DNA of 64,000 bases from Rhodovibrionaceae bacterium (lineage in GTDB: Bacteria > Pseudomonadota > Alphaproteobacteria > Kiloniellales > DSM-21159), in assembly GCA_028279885.1 (NCBI GenBank), contig JANQMX010000079.1:1-64000 (forward strand). Reading direction: 5' to 3'. Positions 17,375 through 26,896 of this stretch are shown piece by piece. Below the pieces are notes generated by a model. The model did not search any database. It was not told where the DNA came from and was given only the letters and a program-made list of their open reading frames with translations. Each line of letters starts with the position of its first letter. Within the stretch, counting starts at the first letter, position 1. The position numbers and the translations under genes are program-made.

Positions 17375-20300
17375 CTAGCGGGAAAGTCTCCACGCCCGGC
17401 GTACAATTTCGTCAGATAAGCGGGTGCCGTCCTTGATGGCGGAGATGAAGGGCTCCGGGTCGCCGATCAGGCGGATGTTGAAGCGGAAGGGATAGTTGTC
17501 CAGCACATTGGGGTTGGCGCCCTCCAACGTGATGGCGAGCGTGCTGTCACCGCTCGCCGGCTTGTCGAGGCGCAAAGCCAGGTCGGTAAAGTTGAAATCC
17601 TCCAGGGCGTCCAAGGTGAGCTGCATGTGCTCGCCGGCGTTGGCTAGGGCTTGGCGCGTGGTCTCGGAGTTGTAGGCGATGCGTCCCGGCGCGTCGGCGC
17701 TTACCTCGCCGCCCTGGACAATCACTGTGTCACCCTCCAGCTGCACGGGGAGCTGTCCAGAGAGGCGTCCTCTGCCCGACAGGCCATCGACCTGCAGCCG
17801 TTGCAAGAGCAGCGCGAGATCGATGTCCTCGACCTCGACACGGCCTGGATGCACGATCATGTCGGGCTGGACGATCTGCTCCTTCAGCCGCAGCCGGCCG
17901 CCAGCGATACCACCCTGGGCCTCTTCCAGCTGCAAGGTGGGGATAGCGTCCGGTCCTTCGCTGCTGATGAGGAACCGCCCCTCGATATCCTTAAGGTCAA
18001 GATCTCCGCTGCCGGCGCGCGTGGCGGAGAAGCGCTGGAGCCCGTCCGAAGCCAAGGGCAAGAGGCTGGCAAAGGTAACCTCGCTGTTCAGCCCTTCGAC
18101 GAAGAGTTCGCCGTACGTCAGTGAGAGCTGGCTGGCCTCAGCCACTGCGGAGCCCGATATGGCGTCACCCTGCCAGGCCAGTTGCGCCGTCGCCGAGAGC
18201 GTGCCGCTGGCGGCCTTGATCTCCCTCAGCAGCGGCGAAAGCGCTGCGGGCTGCAAGCCGCCGGGCAGGAAGGTGACAACCGGGACCACGACCTCGGCCT
18301 CTCCGCGCCCCGTGGCCAGATCATGAGAGAAGTCGGCGTTTGCGGTGACGCGGTTGGTCAGCGCCGCGCGGGCTTGCCCGGTGATGCGATCGGCCTTCAA
18401 GCGCCCTTGGCCGGACAGGGTGAGCAGCGTCGGCACCTCGGGAGCGACAGCCTGTGTCACGCGGGTCGGTGCCAGGTTCGCCGTGATGGTCTCTCCTTCC
18501 ATCTCGAAGGAAACGACCGTGCGCCCGGCGCTGATGGCCGGCTCGCTCAGCGACAGGCTGTCGGTGGCGAGTCGTCCCTGGCCGTTGAGGACTGCGTCTC
18601 CGCCTCCGGCCGCCGACAGCGAAATCTCCGTCTCGCTGACGCTCGCGTCACGGCCCTCTGCGCGCAGTTGCAGGGCGCTCAACAGACCCTCGAACGTTGC
18701 TGTCCATGCTGGCTCTCGGGTCAGGGACGCCGTAGCGCTGCCCGCGGAAAGCGTCAGCGAGAGAGGGGCCGCGAGCTGCCCGGGCAAGCCTTCGACTCTG
18801 GCGAGGTCAACCTGGGTTGGAGCCGTGAGCTCCAGCCTGAGCGTTTGGTTCTGCAGGCGTGCCGCGATCTCGCTGTCCAAAGTCGCGTCGCGCAGGGCCC
18901 TTTCGCCAAATTGGAGCCGGTTTGCGTCCAGCGCCAAGTGCACGCGTGCGGCCAGGTCCTCTCGGTTGCCTTGCAGCACGGCGCTTGCCCGCAGCGTGTC
19001 GATTTCCTGTCCGTTCCAGGTGAGTGGGCTGGTCGCCAGCGCGGCGTCCGTGCGCGCCAGGTTCGGCAATGTCCCGTCGCCGGGCATTGCCGCTGCGCCA
19101 CTGGAGGCGACAACTAGGCCACTCATGGCGCCGGTGCTCCACAGTCGGCCGTCCGCTTGCCAAGTGAGCCCCAAGCCGCCGTTGCTGGATGGCGCCGCCG
19201 AGAGCAGCGCCTCACTCGCGTCCTGCGGGGCAAATCGGAGAAGCAGACTCTCGCCGAGCAGCCCTGCCAGCTGGGGCTGGTCGATGAGAGTCGCCAGGTC
19301 GGCATCGTCTCCACCGATCACGCTGGCGATAAGGCGGTCTGGGATGGCGATCTTGCCGCCGCTGTAGGTGAGGCCCGTCTCAGCCGAGACTTCAAATGGG
19401 GCCTTTGTTTCCGGGTGGTGGCAACGGCAGGCAGCTTCCAAGTCGTTGAGTTCTGCCGTTAACAGGGCGCCTGCTTTCAGATCGAAGTGTGCCAGGCCAT
19501 CCGTCGAAAGCGATAGTGCAGTCTGGCTTTCGCCAGAAAGATCTGCCGCGGCTGCTCCATCGAGTTGCAGCAGTCCGTCTTCGCCGGATGCCAGGATCGC
19601 CAGGGGCCGCTCGCCGTTGCGCGCCCGCAAGGCCAGAGTCAGGCTTTCGTCCTGCAGCCCAAGCAAGGCGAGGGCATCTCCGGCTGGCGACGACAGATCG
19701 GCGGACGGGCGCATGCTCACCCGGACACGGCTCTCGGCACCCAAGGTCAGGGCACTGCCGTCATGGGCAATGTCGATCTCCGCCTCCCCGTCGCTTTGAT
19801 CGCTCCAGCCGGGTGCGACCAAGCCACGAAAGCGTGCCTCCAGCTTACCCTTGAGCGGTAGTTCGGCCGGTGAGAGCTGCTGCAACGTATGAACTGACAG
19901 AACTGCGCCGCTCTCCAGGTTGACAGAGAACTGCACAGTTCCGGCTTCATCAAAGCGGATTTGGTTCGGCAGCAGAGGATTGATGGCCGGTAAGAGCTGC
20001 GCCTGCGCCGTCAACGCAAAATCCTGAACGGTCTTGTGGTCGAGCGTGGCCGTAAAATCAGCCTGTGCCGTGCCAAGCGCTCCTTCGGCGGTGAAGCTTA
20101 CCGAGGCTGGCCAAGGACTGTCGCCTTCCAGCGTCGCTTCTGCAGAAAAACCGGTAGAGAGCTCCTGGTCATCGCGTTGCAGGATCAAGCGGCCGCCCGT
20201 CATTGAAATTCGGCGGGGCAGGAAGGGTGGCGGCCAAGGCAAGGTATCTTGCGCTGCGGTGCCCGCCTCGCTGTCGTTTGCCGCCGCGTCGCCGCCCCGC

Positions 20301-20638
20301 TCGGGTTCATCGGCTTTCTGCGCGTCGAGGATGATGCGAACGACTGGGCTGATGATCTCGAGAGAGTCGACCTCGCCCTGCCACAGCCGGCTTGGCGTGT
20401 GGCGGACCCGCAGCTCCTCTACGAGGATGATTTCCGCCCCCGGCTCGCCCAACGCCAGTTCGCGCATTACGACCTCCTCAAGGGAAATCGCCGTAACCTC
20501 AGCTTTGAGGGGCTGGTCCGAGCCCGCCAAAGCAAGCTGCAAAGACCAGTTGGCCAGAGGCACGCGCAAGACAATGGCCAATCCCACCAGGATGCCAAAT
20601 ACCGCAAAAACCAGGGCTGTGCGCCGGAGATACCGCAT
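17375..20638 (-). CDS. ydbH: YdbH family AsmA-like intermembrane (lipid transport) protein
   Basis: This 1087-residue protein has one N-terminal membrane helix (ALVFAVFGILVGLAIVL). The long periplasmic part is rich in beta-strands and repeats, typical of AsmA-like bridges. The C-terminal section shows the YdbH/DctA-like pattern: ISGRGRLSGQLPVQLEGDTVIVQGGEVSADAPGRIAYN, then FTDLALRLDKPASGDSTLAITLEGANPNVLDNYPFRFNIRL. YdbH is redundant with TamB and YhdP in E. coli for moving phospholipid to the outer membrane. It starts the minus-strand ydbH-ynbE-ydbL operon and is divergent from nhaD across about 150 bp. Confidence 0.93.
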   Translation of the reverse strand: MRYLRRTALVFAVFGILVGLAIVLRVPLANWSLQLALAGSDQPLKAEVTAISLEEVVMRELALGEPGAEIILVEELRVRHTPSRLWQGEVDSLEIISPVVRIILDAQKADEPERGGDAAANDSEAGTAAQDTLPWPPPFLPRRISMTGGRLILQRDDQELSTGFSAEATLEGDSPWPASVSFTAEGALGTAQADFTATLDHKTVQDFALTAQAQLLPAINPLLPNQIRFDEAGTVQFSVNLESGAVLSVHTLQQLSPAELPLKGKLEARFRGLVAPGWSDQSDGEAEIDIAHDGSALTLGAESRVRVSMRPSADLSSPAGDALALLGLQDESLTLALRARNGERPLAILASGEDGLLQLDGAAAADLSGESQTALSLSTDGLAHFDLKAGALLTAELNDLEAACRCHHPETKAPFEVSAETGLTYSGGKIAIPDRLIASVIGGDDADLATLIDQPQLAGLLGESLLLRFAPQDASEALLSAAPSSNGGLGLTWQADGRLWSTGAMSGLVVASSGAAAMPGDGTLPNLARTDAALATSPLTWNGQEIDTLRASAVLQGNREDLAARVHLALDANRLQFGERALRDATLDSEIAARLQNQTLRLELTAPTQVDLARVEGLPGQLAAPLSLTLSAGSATASLTREPAWTATFEGLLSALQLRAEGRDASVSETEISLSAAGGGDAVLNGQGRLATDSLSLSEPAISAGRTVVSFEMEGETITANLAPTRVTQAVAPEVPTLLTLSGQGRLKADRITGQARAALTNRVTANADFSHDLATGRGEAEVVVPVVTFLPGGLQPAALSPLLREIKAASGTLSATAQLAWQGDAISGSAVAEASQLSLTYGELFVEGLNSEVTFASLLPLASDGLQRFSATRAGSGDLDLKDIEGRFLISSEGPDAIPTLQLEEAQGGIAGGRLRLKEQIVQPDMIVHPGRVEVEDIDLALLLQRLQVDGLSGRGRLSGQLPVQLEGDTVIVQGGEVSADAPGRIAYNSETTRQALANAGEHMQLTLDALEDFNFTDLALRLDKPASGDSTLAITLEGANPNVLDNYPFRFNIRLIGDPEPFISAIKDGTRLSDEIVRRAWRLSR

Positions 20639-20791
20639 AGTGACAAGCTAACCCGCCCAGCGCCCGCCCGGAACAGCCGTTCGCGGTTCGACAGCGCCTT
20701 GTTCGACGTAAGCAGACTTGTGCCGCTTGCCGGGACTTGCCAAAACCACAGAGCCATCCAGTATTGTTCGAGCAGGGAGAGGACCGAGCGT

Positions 20792-22261
20792 TTGAATGGT
20801 CTTAAGTACTGTCGGAGCGCGGTCCTGGGCACGGCGCTTTATGGTCCGGCTGCGCTCTTCGCCAGCTCTGCTTTTGCGGCTGCGGAAGGCGCCGCACACG
20901 GCGAAGGCGTTCCGCATTTGGACGGCGCCGAACTGGGCTTGGTTTGGGTCATTCCTTTCGCCGCCATCTTGCTTGCCATCGCGTTCTTTCCGCTTTTGGC
21001 ACCCCGCTTCTGGCACAACAATTTCGGCAAGATCTCCGCCCTCTGCGCCCTGGCGTTTCTGGGGCCTTTCACCGTTCATTTCGGCTGGGAGCTGGCGCTC
21101 TTCGAGCTGCTGCATGTGGCTCTTTTGGAGTACATCCCCTTTATCGTCCTGCTGCTCGCGCTGTTCACCATTGCCGGCGGTGTGCGTCTGAAGGGCCGGT
21201 TGCAAGGCACGCCTCTGGTGAATACCGGAATTCTGCTGTTCGGCACGGTGATCGCCAGCTGGATGGGCACCACCGGGGCCGCCATGCTGCTGATCCGCCC
21301 GGTCTTGCGAGCCAACGAGTGGCGACGCCACAAGGTTCATATCGTCGTCTTCTTCATCTTCCTGGTGGCGAACATCGGCGGCTCCCTCACGCCGCTCGGC
21401 GATCCGCCGCTTTTCCTCGGCTTCCTCAAGGGCGTCGACTTCTTTTGGCCCACACTCAACATGCTGCCGCCCATGTTGATGGTTGCCAGCATCTTGCTGG
21501 TGGTCTTCTACATCTTCGACAGCTATTACTACCGCAAGGAAGACCGCAGCGAGGCTCCAAGCAGTGCCGAAGACGACGAGCCGCTGGGCATTGAGGGCAG
21601 CTTCAACATTCTGCTGCTGGCCGGGGTAATCGGCGCTGTGCTTATGAGCGGGGTCTGGCGCCCCGGCATCGGCTTCGAGGTCTTCCATGTCCATGTAGAC
21701 CTGCAGAACGTCGTGCGCGACGTAACGCTCATAGCCCTTGTGTTTGTCTCAGTCGCCATGACCAGCCGAGAAAGCCGCAAGCGCAATGGCTTTAGCTGGT
21801 TTCCCATTCTCGAGGTCGCAAAGCTCTTCGCCGGCATCTTCATCACAATCGTTCCGGCTATCGCCATTCTCAAGGCCGGCGACCGTGGCGCCCTGGCGGA
21901 CATAATCACCGCAGTCTCCAGCGACGGCCAGCCGGTCAACTTTATGTACTTTTGGGCCACCGGCATCCTCTCCAGCTTTCTCGACAACGCGCCGACCTAT
22001 CTGGTCTTCTTCAACACGGCCGGCGGGCGTCCACAGGTCGAGCTGCTCATGACTGAGTGGAGCAATACGTTGCTGGCGATCTCCGCCGGCGCTGTCTTCA
22101 TGGGCGCCAACACCTATATCGGGAACGCGCCTAACTTCATGGTGCGCTCAATCGCGGAGGAGCGCGGTGTCGCCATGCCCAGTTTCTTCGGCTACATGGG
22201 CTGGTCGATTATCTTCCTCTTCCCGCTGTTCGTCCTGACCACCTTCGTGTTCTTCTTGTAG
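20792..22261 (+). CDS. nhaD: NhaD-type sodium:proton antiporter
   Basis: This 489-residue inner-membrane protein of the ion transporter superfamily has a cleavable leader (ALFASSAFA). About a dozen hydrophobic segments follow. Conserved spots include LFGTVIASWMGTTGAAMLLIRP, NIGGSLTPLGDPPLFLGFLKG and the late SSFLDNAPTYLVFFN, all typical of NhaD exchangers. The start is a TTG at 20792 with AGGGAGAGG ten bases upstream; no ATG fits the frame there. NhaD exports Na+ or Li+ for pH and salt balance, which would suit a marine or saline organism. Confidence 0.92.
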   Translation: MNGLKYCRSAVLGTALYGPAALFASSAFAAAEGAAHGEGVPHLDGAELGLVWVIPFAAILLAIAFFPLLAPRFWHNNFGKISALCALAFLGPFTVHFGWELALFELLHVALLEYIPFIVLLLALFTIAGGVRLKGRLQGTPLVNTGILLFGTVIASWMGTTGAAMLLIRPVLRANEWRRHKVHIVVFFIFLVANIGGSLTPLGDPPLFLGFLKGVDFFWPTLNMLPPMLMVASILLVVFYIFDSYYYRKEDRSEAPSSAEDDEPLGIEGSFNILLLAGVIGAVLMSGVWRPGIGFEVFHVHVDLQNVVRDVTLIALVFVSVAMTSRESRKRNGFSWFPILEVAKLFAGIFITIVPAIAILKAGDRGALADIITAVSSDGQPVNFMYFWATGILSSFLDNAPTYLVFFNTAGGRPQVELLMTEWSNTLLAISAGAVFMGANTYIGNAPNFMVRSIAEERGVAMPSFFGYMGWSIIFLFPLFVLTTFVFFL

Positions 22262-22287
22262 CGGAACATACGCCGACAGCATCAGGT

Positions 22288-23118
22288 TCAGTGGGCCATG
22301 ATCACCGGCAGGCGCATTTTCTGAAACATCTCGCGCGTGACACCGCCGAACAGCAGCTCGCGCATGCGCGAGTGGCCATAGGCACCCATGACCATCATTT
22401 GCGCCCCGCGCTGCTCCGCTTCCTCGATAAGGGTATCCGCGGTCGAGCGATCGCTTGAGGGCACCAATTCGGCGTCGGCTGTAACGTCATGGCGTTGGAG
22501 GTAGCTTACGACCTCGGCTGCACTCAGCATGCCTTCTTTCGACTCGTCGATGCTCAACACCGTGACCAGCTCGGCGCGCTTGAGGAAGGCCAGGGCACCG
22601 CGCACGGCACGGACGGACTCGTAGGTCATTTTCCAGCAGACGAGGACGTGCTTGGGGTCCAGCGCTGCCTCGAAATTCCGCGGCACGATCAGGACAGGCG
22701 CCCCGATATCCATCACCAGCTCTTCTGCCAGACGCACCCGGAAGTGGTCCTCGAAGTTCAGCGCCTGATTAATCTGGCTGACCACCACGAGGTCCGAGAC
22801 GTGGGCATGGTAGCGCAGGTGGCCGAGGTGTTCGCCGTCCTCGACAATCCATGTGTGATCGACGTTGGCCCGGTCCGCCATGTCTTTGAACTCAGTGCTC
22901 AGACGTTTCGCCCGGCCGCGGCTCGCTTCGTAGGCCGACTCGAGAAAGACGGAAGAGGCGGCTCGGCCAGCCACGGCCGCAGGCATGGCCAAGGGTTTGG
23001 TGATGAACAACGCAGTGACATGCGCATTGTGGATTTGAGCGAGCTTAAGGGCGACCTTCAGGCGTCTCTCGCATTCCTCGTCGTCGGCGAGATGAACCAG
23101 AATGGTTTTCACATCCAT
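22288..23118 (-). CDS. Universal stress protein with two tandem UspA domains
   Basis: This 276-residue cytosolic protein has two UspA-type halves. The first starts MDVKTILVHLADDEECERRLKVALKLA. The second ends ADTLIEEAEQRGAQMMVMGAYGHSRMRELLFGGVTREMFQKMRLPVIMAH, with the nucleotide-binding GAYGHSR...FGGVTR motif. Only the second half shows the G-2x-G-9x-G(S/T) ATP motif clearly. The start at 23118 is chosen because the conserved domain begins there. It is convergent with nhaD and not obviously part of an operon. Confidence 0.9.
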   Translation of the reverse strand: MDVKTILVHLADDEECERRLKVALKLAQIHNAHVTALFITKPLAMPAAVAGRAASSVFLESAYEASRGRAKRLSTEFKDMADRANVDHTWIVEDGEHLGHLRYHAHVSDLVVVSQINQALNFEDHFRVRLAEELVMDIGAPVLIVPRNFEAALDPKHVLVCWKMTYESVRAVRGALAFLKRAELVTVLSIDESKEGMLSAAEVVSYLQRHDVTADAELVPSSDRSTADTLIEEAEQRGAQMMVMGAYGHSRMRELLFGGVTREMFQKMRLPVIMAH

Positions 23119-23239
23119 GTCGCACGGGCTCCCTCTTGGCGGGGATTTCGTCGCTCCCCATCCTGGCAAGCTACTGTGCTGCGAAATAAGAGGCAATGCA
23201 GCGTTCGCTTGTGTGCTTTGCGATAGGAGGCATGACCAA

Positions 23240-23989
23240 CTAGCGGTCGCGCTCGCTACGCCAGGGCGTCAGGCGGCCGCCCAACCAACTGACCAAGGCG
23301 TAGAGGCCGATAGCGATGACGGCGAGAACGAGCAGGGCGGCGAACATTAGGTCGATCTGCATGCGGCCGCTGGCATGCAGCATGAGATGGCCGAGGCCGG
23401 CGCTGGAGCCGACCCATTCGCCGACCACCGCCCCGATGGGGGCGACCGCTGCTGCGACTCTGAGTCCCGAAGCGAAGGCCGGCAGGGCCGCGGGCAGCTG
23501 CACGTGAACCAAGGTGGAAAGGCGAGACGCACCCATGGTGCGGGCGAGATCGAGCTGGCCGGGGTCAGCCCTACGCAAGCCATCGAGCAGCGCGGCGGTC
23601 ACCGGGAAGAAGATGATCAGCGCGGCCATGGCGACCTTGGACGCCAGGCCATAGCCAAGCCAGAGCACCAGGATGGGCGCTAACGCGAAGACGGGGATGG
23701 CTTGGCTGATCACCAGGAGCGGCAAGAGCCAGGCGCGCAGGCCCTGGGAGAGCACCATGGAGATGGCGAAAAGGCTGCCGAAGAAGGTGCCTAGCAGCAT
23801 GCCGAGCAGGATTTCGCTCAAGGTCACGCCGGCGTGGTGGAGGAGCAGCGGTGCGTCTTCGACGAGCTTGGCGGAGACCAACCCCGGTCCCGGAAGGATG
23901 AAGGGTGGCACGCCGCTCAGCCAGACCACCGCTTGCCAGATTGCGAGCAGGCCGAGCGCAATGACGAGCGGGCGCAGGTTGGTGCTCAT
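23240..23989 (-). CDS. ABC transporter permease (ThiX/SsuC/TauC type)
   Basis: This 249-residue inner-membrane permease has six hydrophobic segments. The binding-protein-dependent transport motif is EWVGSSAGLGHLMLHASGRMQIDL. DLARTMGASRLSTLVHVQLPAALPAFASGLRVA matches the EAA loop that docks on the ATPase. The family imports nitrate, sulfonates or thiamine precursors. It overlaps the ATPase gene by 4 bp (ATGA). No substrate-binding protein gene lies beside it, so the substrate stays open. Confidence 0.9.
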   Translation of the reverse strand: MSTNLRPLVIALGLLAIWQAVVWLSGVPPFILPGPGLVSAKLVEDAPLLLHHAGVTLSEILLGMLLGTFFGSLFAISMVLSQGLRAWLLPLLVISQAIPVFALAPILVLWLGYGLASKVAMAALIIFFPVTAALLDGLRRADPGQLDLARTMGASRLSTLVHVQLPAALPAFASGLRVAAAVAPIGAVVGEWVGSSAGLGHLMLHASGRMQIDLMFAALLVLAVIAIGLYALVSWLGGRLTPWRSERDR

Positions 23990-24768
23990 TGGGCTTCCTT
24001 GGCTGCCTGCAGGCTCGCCATCAACGCGGCGTGGGCCTCGCCCATGCCGACAGCCTGCAGGTCGCGCGGCGGCGGCCCGGCCGGTGGCGCCACTTCGCGC
24101 AGCTGGGCCGGCTTGCCGGCCAGCAGCAGGATGCGCTGGCCGAGGCGCAAAGCCTCTAAGGGGTCGTGGGTCACCAGCAGCACGGTGCGTCCCTTGAGCC
24201 GTTCGGCGGCCAGCGCCTGCAAGCCGTGGCGGGTGACGGCATCGAGGCTGGAGAAGGGCTCGTCCATCAACACGATGGGCCGGTCCTCGTAGAGCGTGCG
24301 GGCCAGGGCAACACGCTGGCGCATGCCGCCGGACAGTTTGGCTGGCCGCAGGGTCGCGGCATCGGCCAAGCCGAGATCGGCCAGCAGGCTCTCTGCGCGT
24401 GCTATGTCTGGCGTTTGGCCGCGCAATCGTGCGCCGAGCAGCACATTGTCGCGGGCGCTGAGCCAAGGCAGCAGCAGATCGTGCTGCGCCATGTAAGCGA
24501 GCTTAGGAGCGACCGCGCTGCCGTCCGACAACCTGACTGTCCCGCTGGCTTCTTCCGCCAACCCGGCGATGAAGCGCAGCAGGGTCGACTTGCCGACACC
24601 CGATGGGCCGAGCAAGCAGGTAATGCGGCCCCCTTCCAGCGTCAGATCAAGACCACTGAAGAGCTCTTCACCATCGAAGACGACGGCGGCGCCGGCGATC
24701 TCTAACGCCGGAGCCGGTGGGTGTGTGTCTGTATAGGAGGCGGACGCGCTATCCATGTTGCTGGACAT
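23986..24768 (-). CDS. ABC transporter ATP-binding protein (ThiZ/TauB type)
   Basis: This 260-residue ATPase has Walker A GPSGVGKST, Q-loop AYMAQHDLLLPWLS, signature LSGGMRQRVALARTL, Walker B PIVLMDEPFSSLD and H-loop VTHDPLEALRLG. The Q-loop stretch with DLLLPWLSARDNV is like that of the pyrimidine (thiamine precursor) and taurine importers. It overlaps the permease by 4 bp. It is divergent from the deacetylase-like gene. No thiamine riboswitch pattern was seen in the short upstream region. Confidence 0.92.
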   Translation of the reverse strand: MSSNMDSASASYTDTHPPAPALEIAGAAVVFDGEELFSGLDLTLEGGRITCLLGPSGVGKSTLLRFIAGLAEEASGTVRLSDGSAVAPKLAYMAQHDLLLPWLSARDNVLLGARLRGQTPDIARAESLLADLGLADAATLRPAKLSGGMRQRVALARTLYEDRPIVLMDEPFSSLDAVTRHGLQALAAERLKGRTVLLVTHDPLEALRLGQRILLLAGKPAQLREVAPPAGPPPRDLQAVGMGEAHAALMASLQAAKEAQ

Positions 24769-24855
24769 CTAGGGAGCCGGCGACAGCGATAGCAAGGCTG
24801 GGCTGGGATGCGGACTCGGCTTGATGCCGAATGAGTGCTCGACCATGTGGTTCCC

Positions 24856-26046
24856 ATGACGTCTCGACCGGGCCAAGACACTCCGCTTCCGGACCTGAGC
24901 CTGCACCCGCGCTTCATAGGCAGCGAGATCTACCGTACGTCGCGCTACGGCGCGCGCCATCCGCTGTCTATCCCGCGGGTCTCTACTGTCATTGACCTAT
25001 GCCGGACGCTCGGCTGGCTGCCTAACGACGTCTATATCGACAGCCCCCGGGCGACACCGGAGGAGTTGGCCCGCTATCATGCGCCGGACTACATCGCCGC
25101 CGTGCAGCGGGCGGAAGCCGAGCAGGCTTTGGATGAGGAAAGCCGGCAGCGCTACCAACTGGGGCTCAACGGCAATCCCATCTTTCCCGAGATCTTCAGC
25201 CGTCCGGCCACGGCCTGCGGCGCTTCGCTGTTGGCGGCTCGGCTGCTCGAGAAGGGTGGCATCGTCTATAATCCCGCCGGAGGGACGCATCATGGACAGC
25301 CGGACAGAGCCAGTGGCTTCTGCTATTTCAACGACCCGGCGCTTGGCATCCTGAGCCTGCTCGATCATGGCCTGACGCGCATCTTCTATCTCGATCTCGA
25401 TGCCCATCACGGTGACGGCGTGCAGCAGGCTTTTGCCGGCGACCCCCGGGTCTTCACCTTGTCGCTGCACGAAGCCGGACGCTGGCCGATGACCGAGGGC
25501 GGTGCCGGTAGCTTGGAAGACACCGCGGGCGGTACGGCGCTCAACCTGCCTCTGCCGCAAGGCGCCAACGACAGCGAGTTCGAGTTCCTGATCGATACCG
25601 TCGTGCTGCCGCTGATCGATCGCTTCGCGCCCGAGGCCTTGGTGGTGCAGGGCGGCGCCGATGCTCTAGAGGAGGATCCGCTCAGTCGACTGTCGCTCTC
25701 AAACCAGGCCTTATGGCGCAGCGTTGCGGCCGTGCAGCCACTGGCGCCGCGGCTCCTGATGCTCGGGGGTGGCGGCTACAATCCTTGGTCCGTGGCACGG
25801 TGCTGGACGGGGATCTGGGGGCTTCTGAGCGGTCAGCAGCTGCCCGAGCGGCTGCCGCCCGACGCCGAGGCCATCCTGTGTGCCCTCAGCTGGCGCCACA
25901 GCCGCGGCCGCAATCCGCCGGAGCATTGGTTCACGTGCTTGGCCGATGTGCCACGGGGCGGACCAATCCGCGCAAACCTACGTGATTTGGCGCGTCGGGC
26001 GCTTGAGATCACCGAACCGCTGTGCTTGGAAAGCCTCGGTTCCTGA
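24856..26046 (+). CDS. Histone deacetylase-family (AcuC-like) amidohydrolase
   Basis: This ~396-residue zinc hydrolase of the HDAC superfamily has the catalytic His pair in GGTHHGQPDRASGFCYFND and zinc ligands in YLDLDAHHGDGVQ and GGADALEEDPLSRL. The transition-state Tyr is in MLGGGGYN. Bacterial members remove acetyl groups from proteins, polyamines or acetoin-pathway targets; AcuC acts on acetyl-CoA synthetase. ATG 24856 is chosen; GTG codons at 24835 and 24847 are in frame and no ribosome site decides. The DUF192 gene follows by 22 bp. Confidence 0.88.
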   Translation: MTSRPGQDTPLPDLSLHPRFIGSEIYRTSRYGARHPLSIPRVSTVIDLCRTLGWLPNDVYIDSPRATPEELARYHAPDYIAAVQRAEAEQALDEESRQRYQLGLNGNPIFPEIFSRPATACGASLLAARLLEKGGIVYNPAGGTHHGQPDRASGFCYFNDPALGILSLLDHGLTRIFYLDLDAHHGDGVQQAFAGDPRVFTLSLHEAGRWPMTEGGAGSLEDTAGGTALNLPLPQGANDSEFEFLIDTVVLPLIDRFAPEALVVQGGADALEEDPLSRLSLSNQALWRSVAAVQPLAPRLLMLGGGGYNPWSVARCWTGIWGLLSGQQLPERLPPDAEAILCALSWRHSRGRNPPEHWFTCLADVPRGGPIRANLRDLARRALEITEPLCLESLGS

Positions 26047-26068
26047 ACGGTGACGCAGGGGAGACGGC

Positions 26069-26557
26069 ATGCACGTCAGCTTGGGCGTGAGGGCGGTGCA
26101 GGTGGCGGTGGCGCCAGTCGTCGTCTTTCTTTTTCTGCTTGGCGCGGCAGCGGCGCAGAACCAGCCGCAGGTCACTTTCGACAAGGCGGAAATCGCCGTC
26201 GAGACGGCCACCGGAGACCGCCATATCTTTGAGGTTGAGCTCGCTCTGCGGCGCGATCAGTTCGGTCAGGGGTTGATGTTCCGCCGGGAGTTGGCGGAGG
26301 ACGCTGGCATGCTGTTCATTCTGCCCCGTCCGCAGACGCTGAACATGTGGATGAAGAACACCTATCTGCCCCTCGACATGCTGTTCCTCAACAACGCGGG
26401 GGAGATCGTAAAGATCGCCGAGCGGACCGTGCCGCTATCGACCGATCGCATTCCCTCCGGCCGGCCGGTCAAAGGCGTCCTGGAGGTCAACGCCGGCACC
26501 GCCGAGCGCTTGGGCCTGGCGGTCGGTGACCGCGTGCTGCACCCGGCCTTCCAGTAG
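26069..26557 (+). CDS. DUF192 family exported protein
   Basis: This 162-residue protein has an N-terminal signal peptide ending near AAAAQ. The DUF192 core is complete: ELALRRDQFGQGLMFRRELAEDAGMLFILPRPQTLNMWMKNTYLPLDMLFLNNAGEIV and GVLEVNAGTAERLGLAVGDRV. The family is a small beta-barrel of unknown function found in the periplasm. GGGGAGA precedes the ATG. It is probably in one transcript with the deacetylase-like gene 22 bp upstream. Confidence 0.92.
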   Translation: MHVSLGVRAVQVAVAPVVVFLFLLGAAAAQNQPQVTFDKAEIAVETATGDRHIFEVELALRRDQFGQGLMFRRELAEDAGMLFILPRPQTLNMWMKNTYLPLDMLFLNNAGEIVKIAERTVPLSTDRIPSGRPVKGVLEVNAGTAERLGLAVGDRVLHPAFQ

Positions 26558-26587
26558 CCGGGCACACTGGGCGAGCGGCAGCGCGCT

Positions 26588-26896
26588 TTAGGTGCTCGGA
26601 CCTTCGTCCGGCTTCATGGCGATGCTCTTCCAGCCTTCGCCCGCAGCGACCAGGCAGCTCCAGCCTTTCGCCGAGGTGACGATGATGGTCCAGGTGCCAC
26701 CGCCGTTGGTGCTCAAGACCTCGACCAAGCCGCCGTTGCTGGTCACGCCGATGGCGACAGGCGATTCCTTGTACTTCTTCTCAAGGTAGCTCACCACCGA
26801 GTCGCGTTGGCTACACTGCGGCATATCTGCGGCGGCCGGCTTGCCGATCAGAACGGCACCGGCGGCGAGGGAAACGAGTGCAAGGCTCCGTAACAT
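26588..26896 (-). CDS. Small secreted protein, uncharacterised
   Basis: This 102-residue protein has a signal peptide (cleavage likely after AAA before DMPQC). The mature part has two cysteines (MPQCSQRD and GWSCLVAAGEGW) that may form a disulfide. The pattern VVSYLEKKYKESPVAIGVTSNGGLVEVLSTNGGGTWTIIVT resembles small hypothetical proteins seen across Alphaproteobacteria. AAGGAGGGGAAGG before the ATG supports the start. It is convergent with the DUF192 gene. No function can be named. Confidence 0.8.
   Translation of the reverse strand: MLRSLALVSLAAGAVLIGKPAAADMPQCSQRDSVVSYLEKKYKESPVAIGVTSNGGLVEVLSTNGGGTWTIIVTSAKGWSCLVAAGEGWKSIAMKPDEGPST

Noticed and set aside
18182-19367. Plus-strand frames opposite ydbH
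   Set aside because: Gln/Arg-rich or Ser-rich shadow products; ydbH is continuous on the other strand.
20648-21694. Minus-strand frame opposite nhaD
   Set aside because: Hydrophilic Glu/Gln-rich shadow; nhaD has clear membrane motifs.
24769-24855. Thiamine riboswitch before the ABC pair
   Set aside because: The space is only ~70-85 bp and lacks the conserved CUGAGA core.
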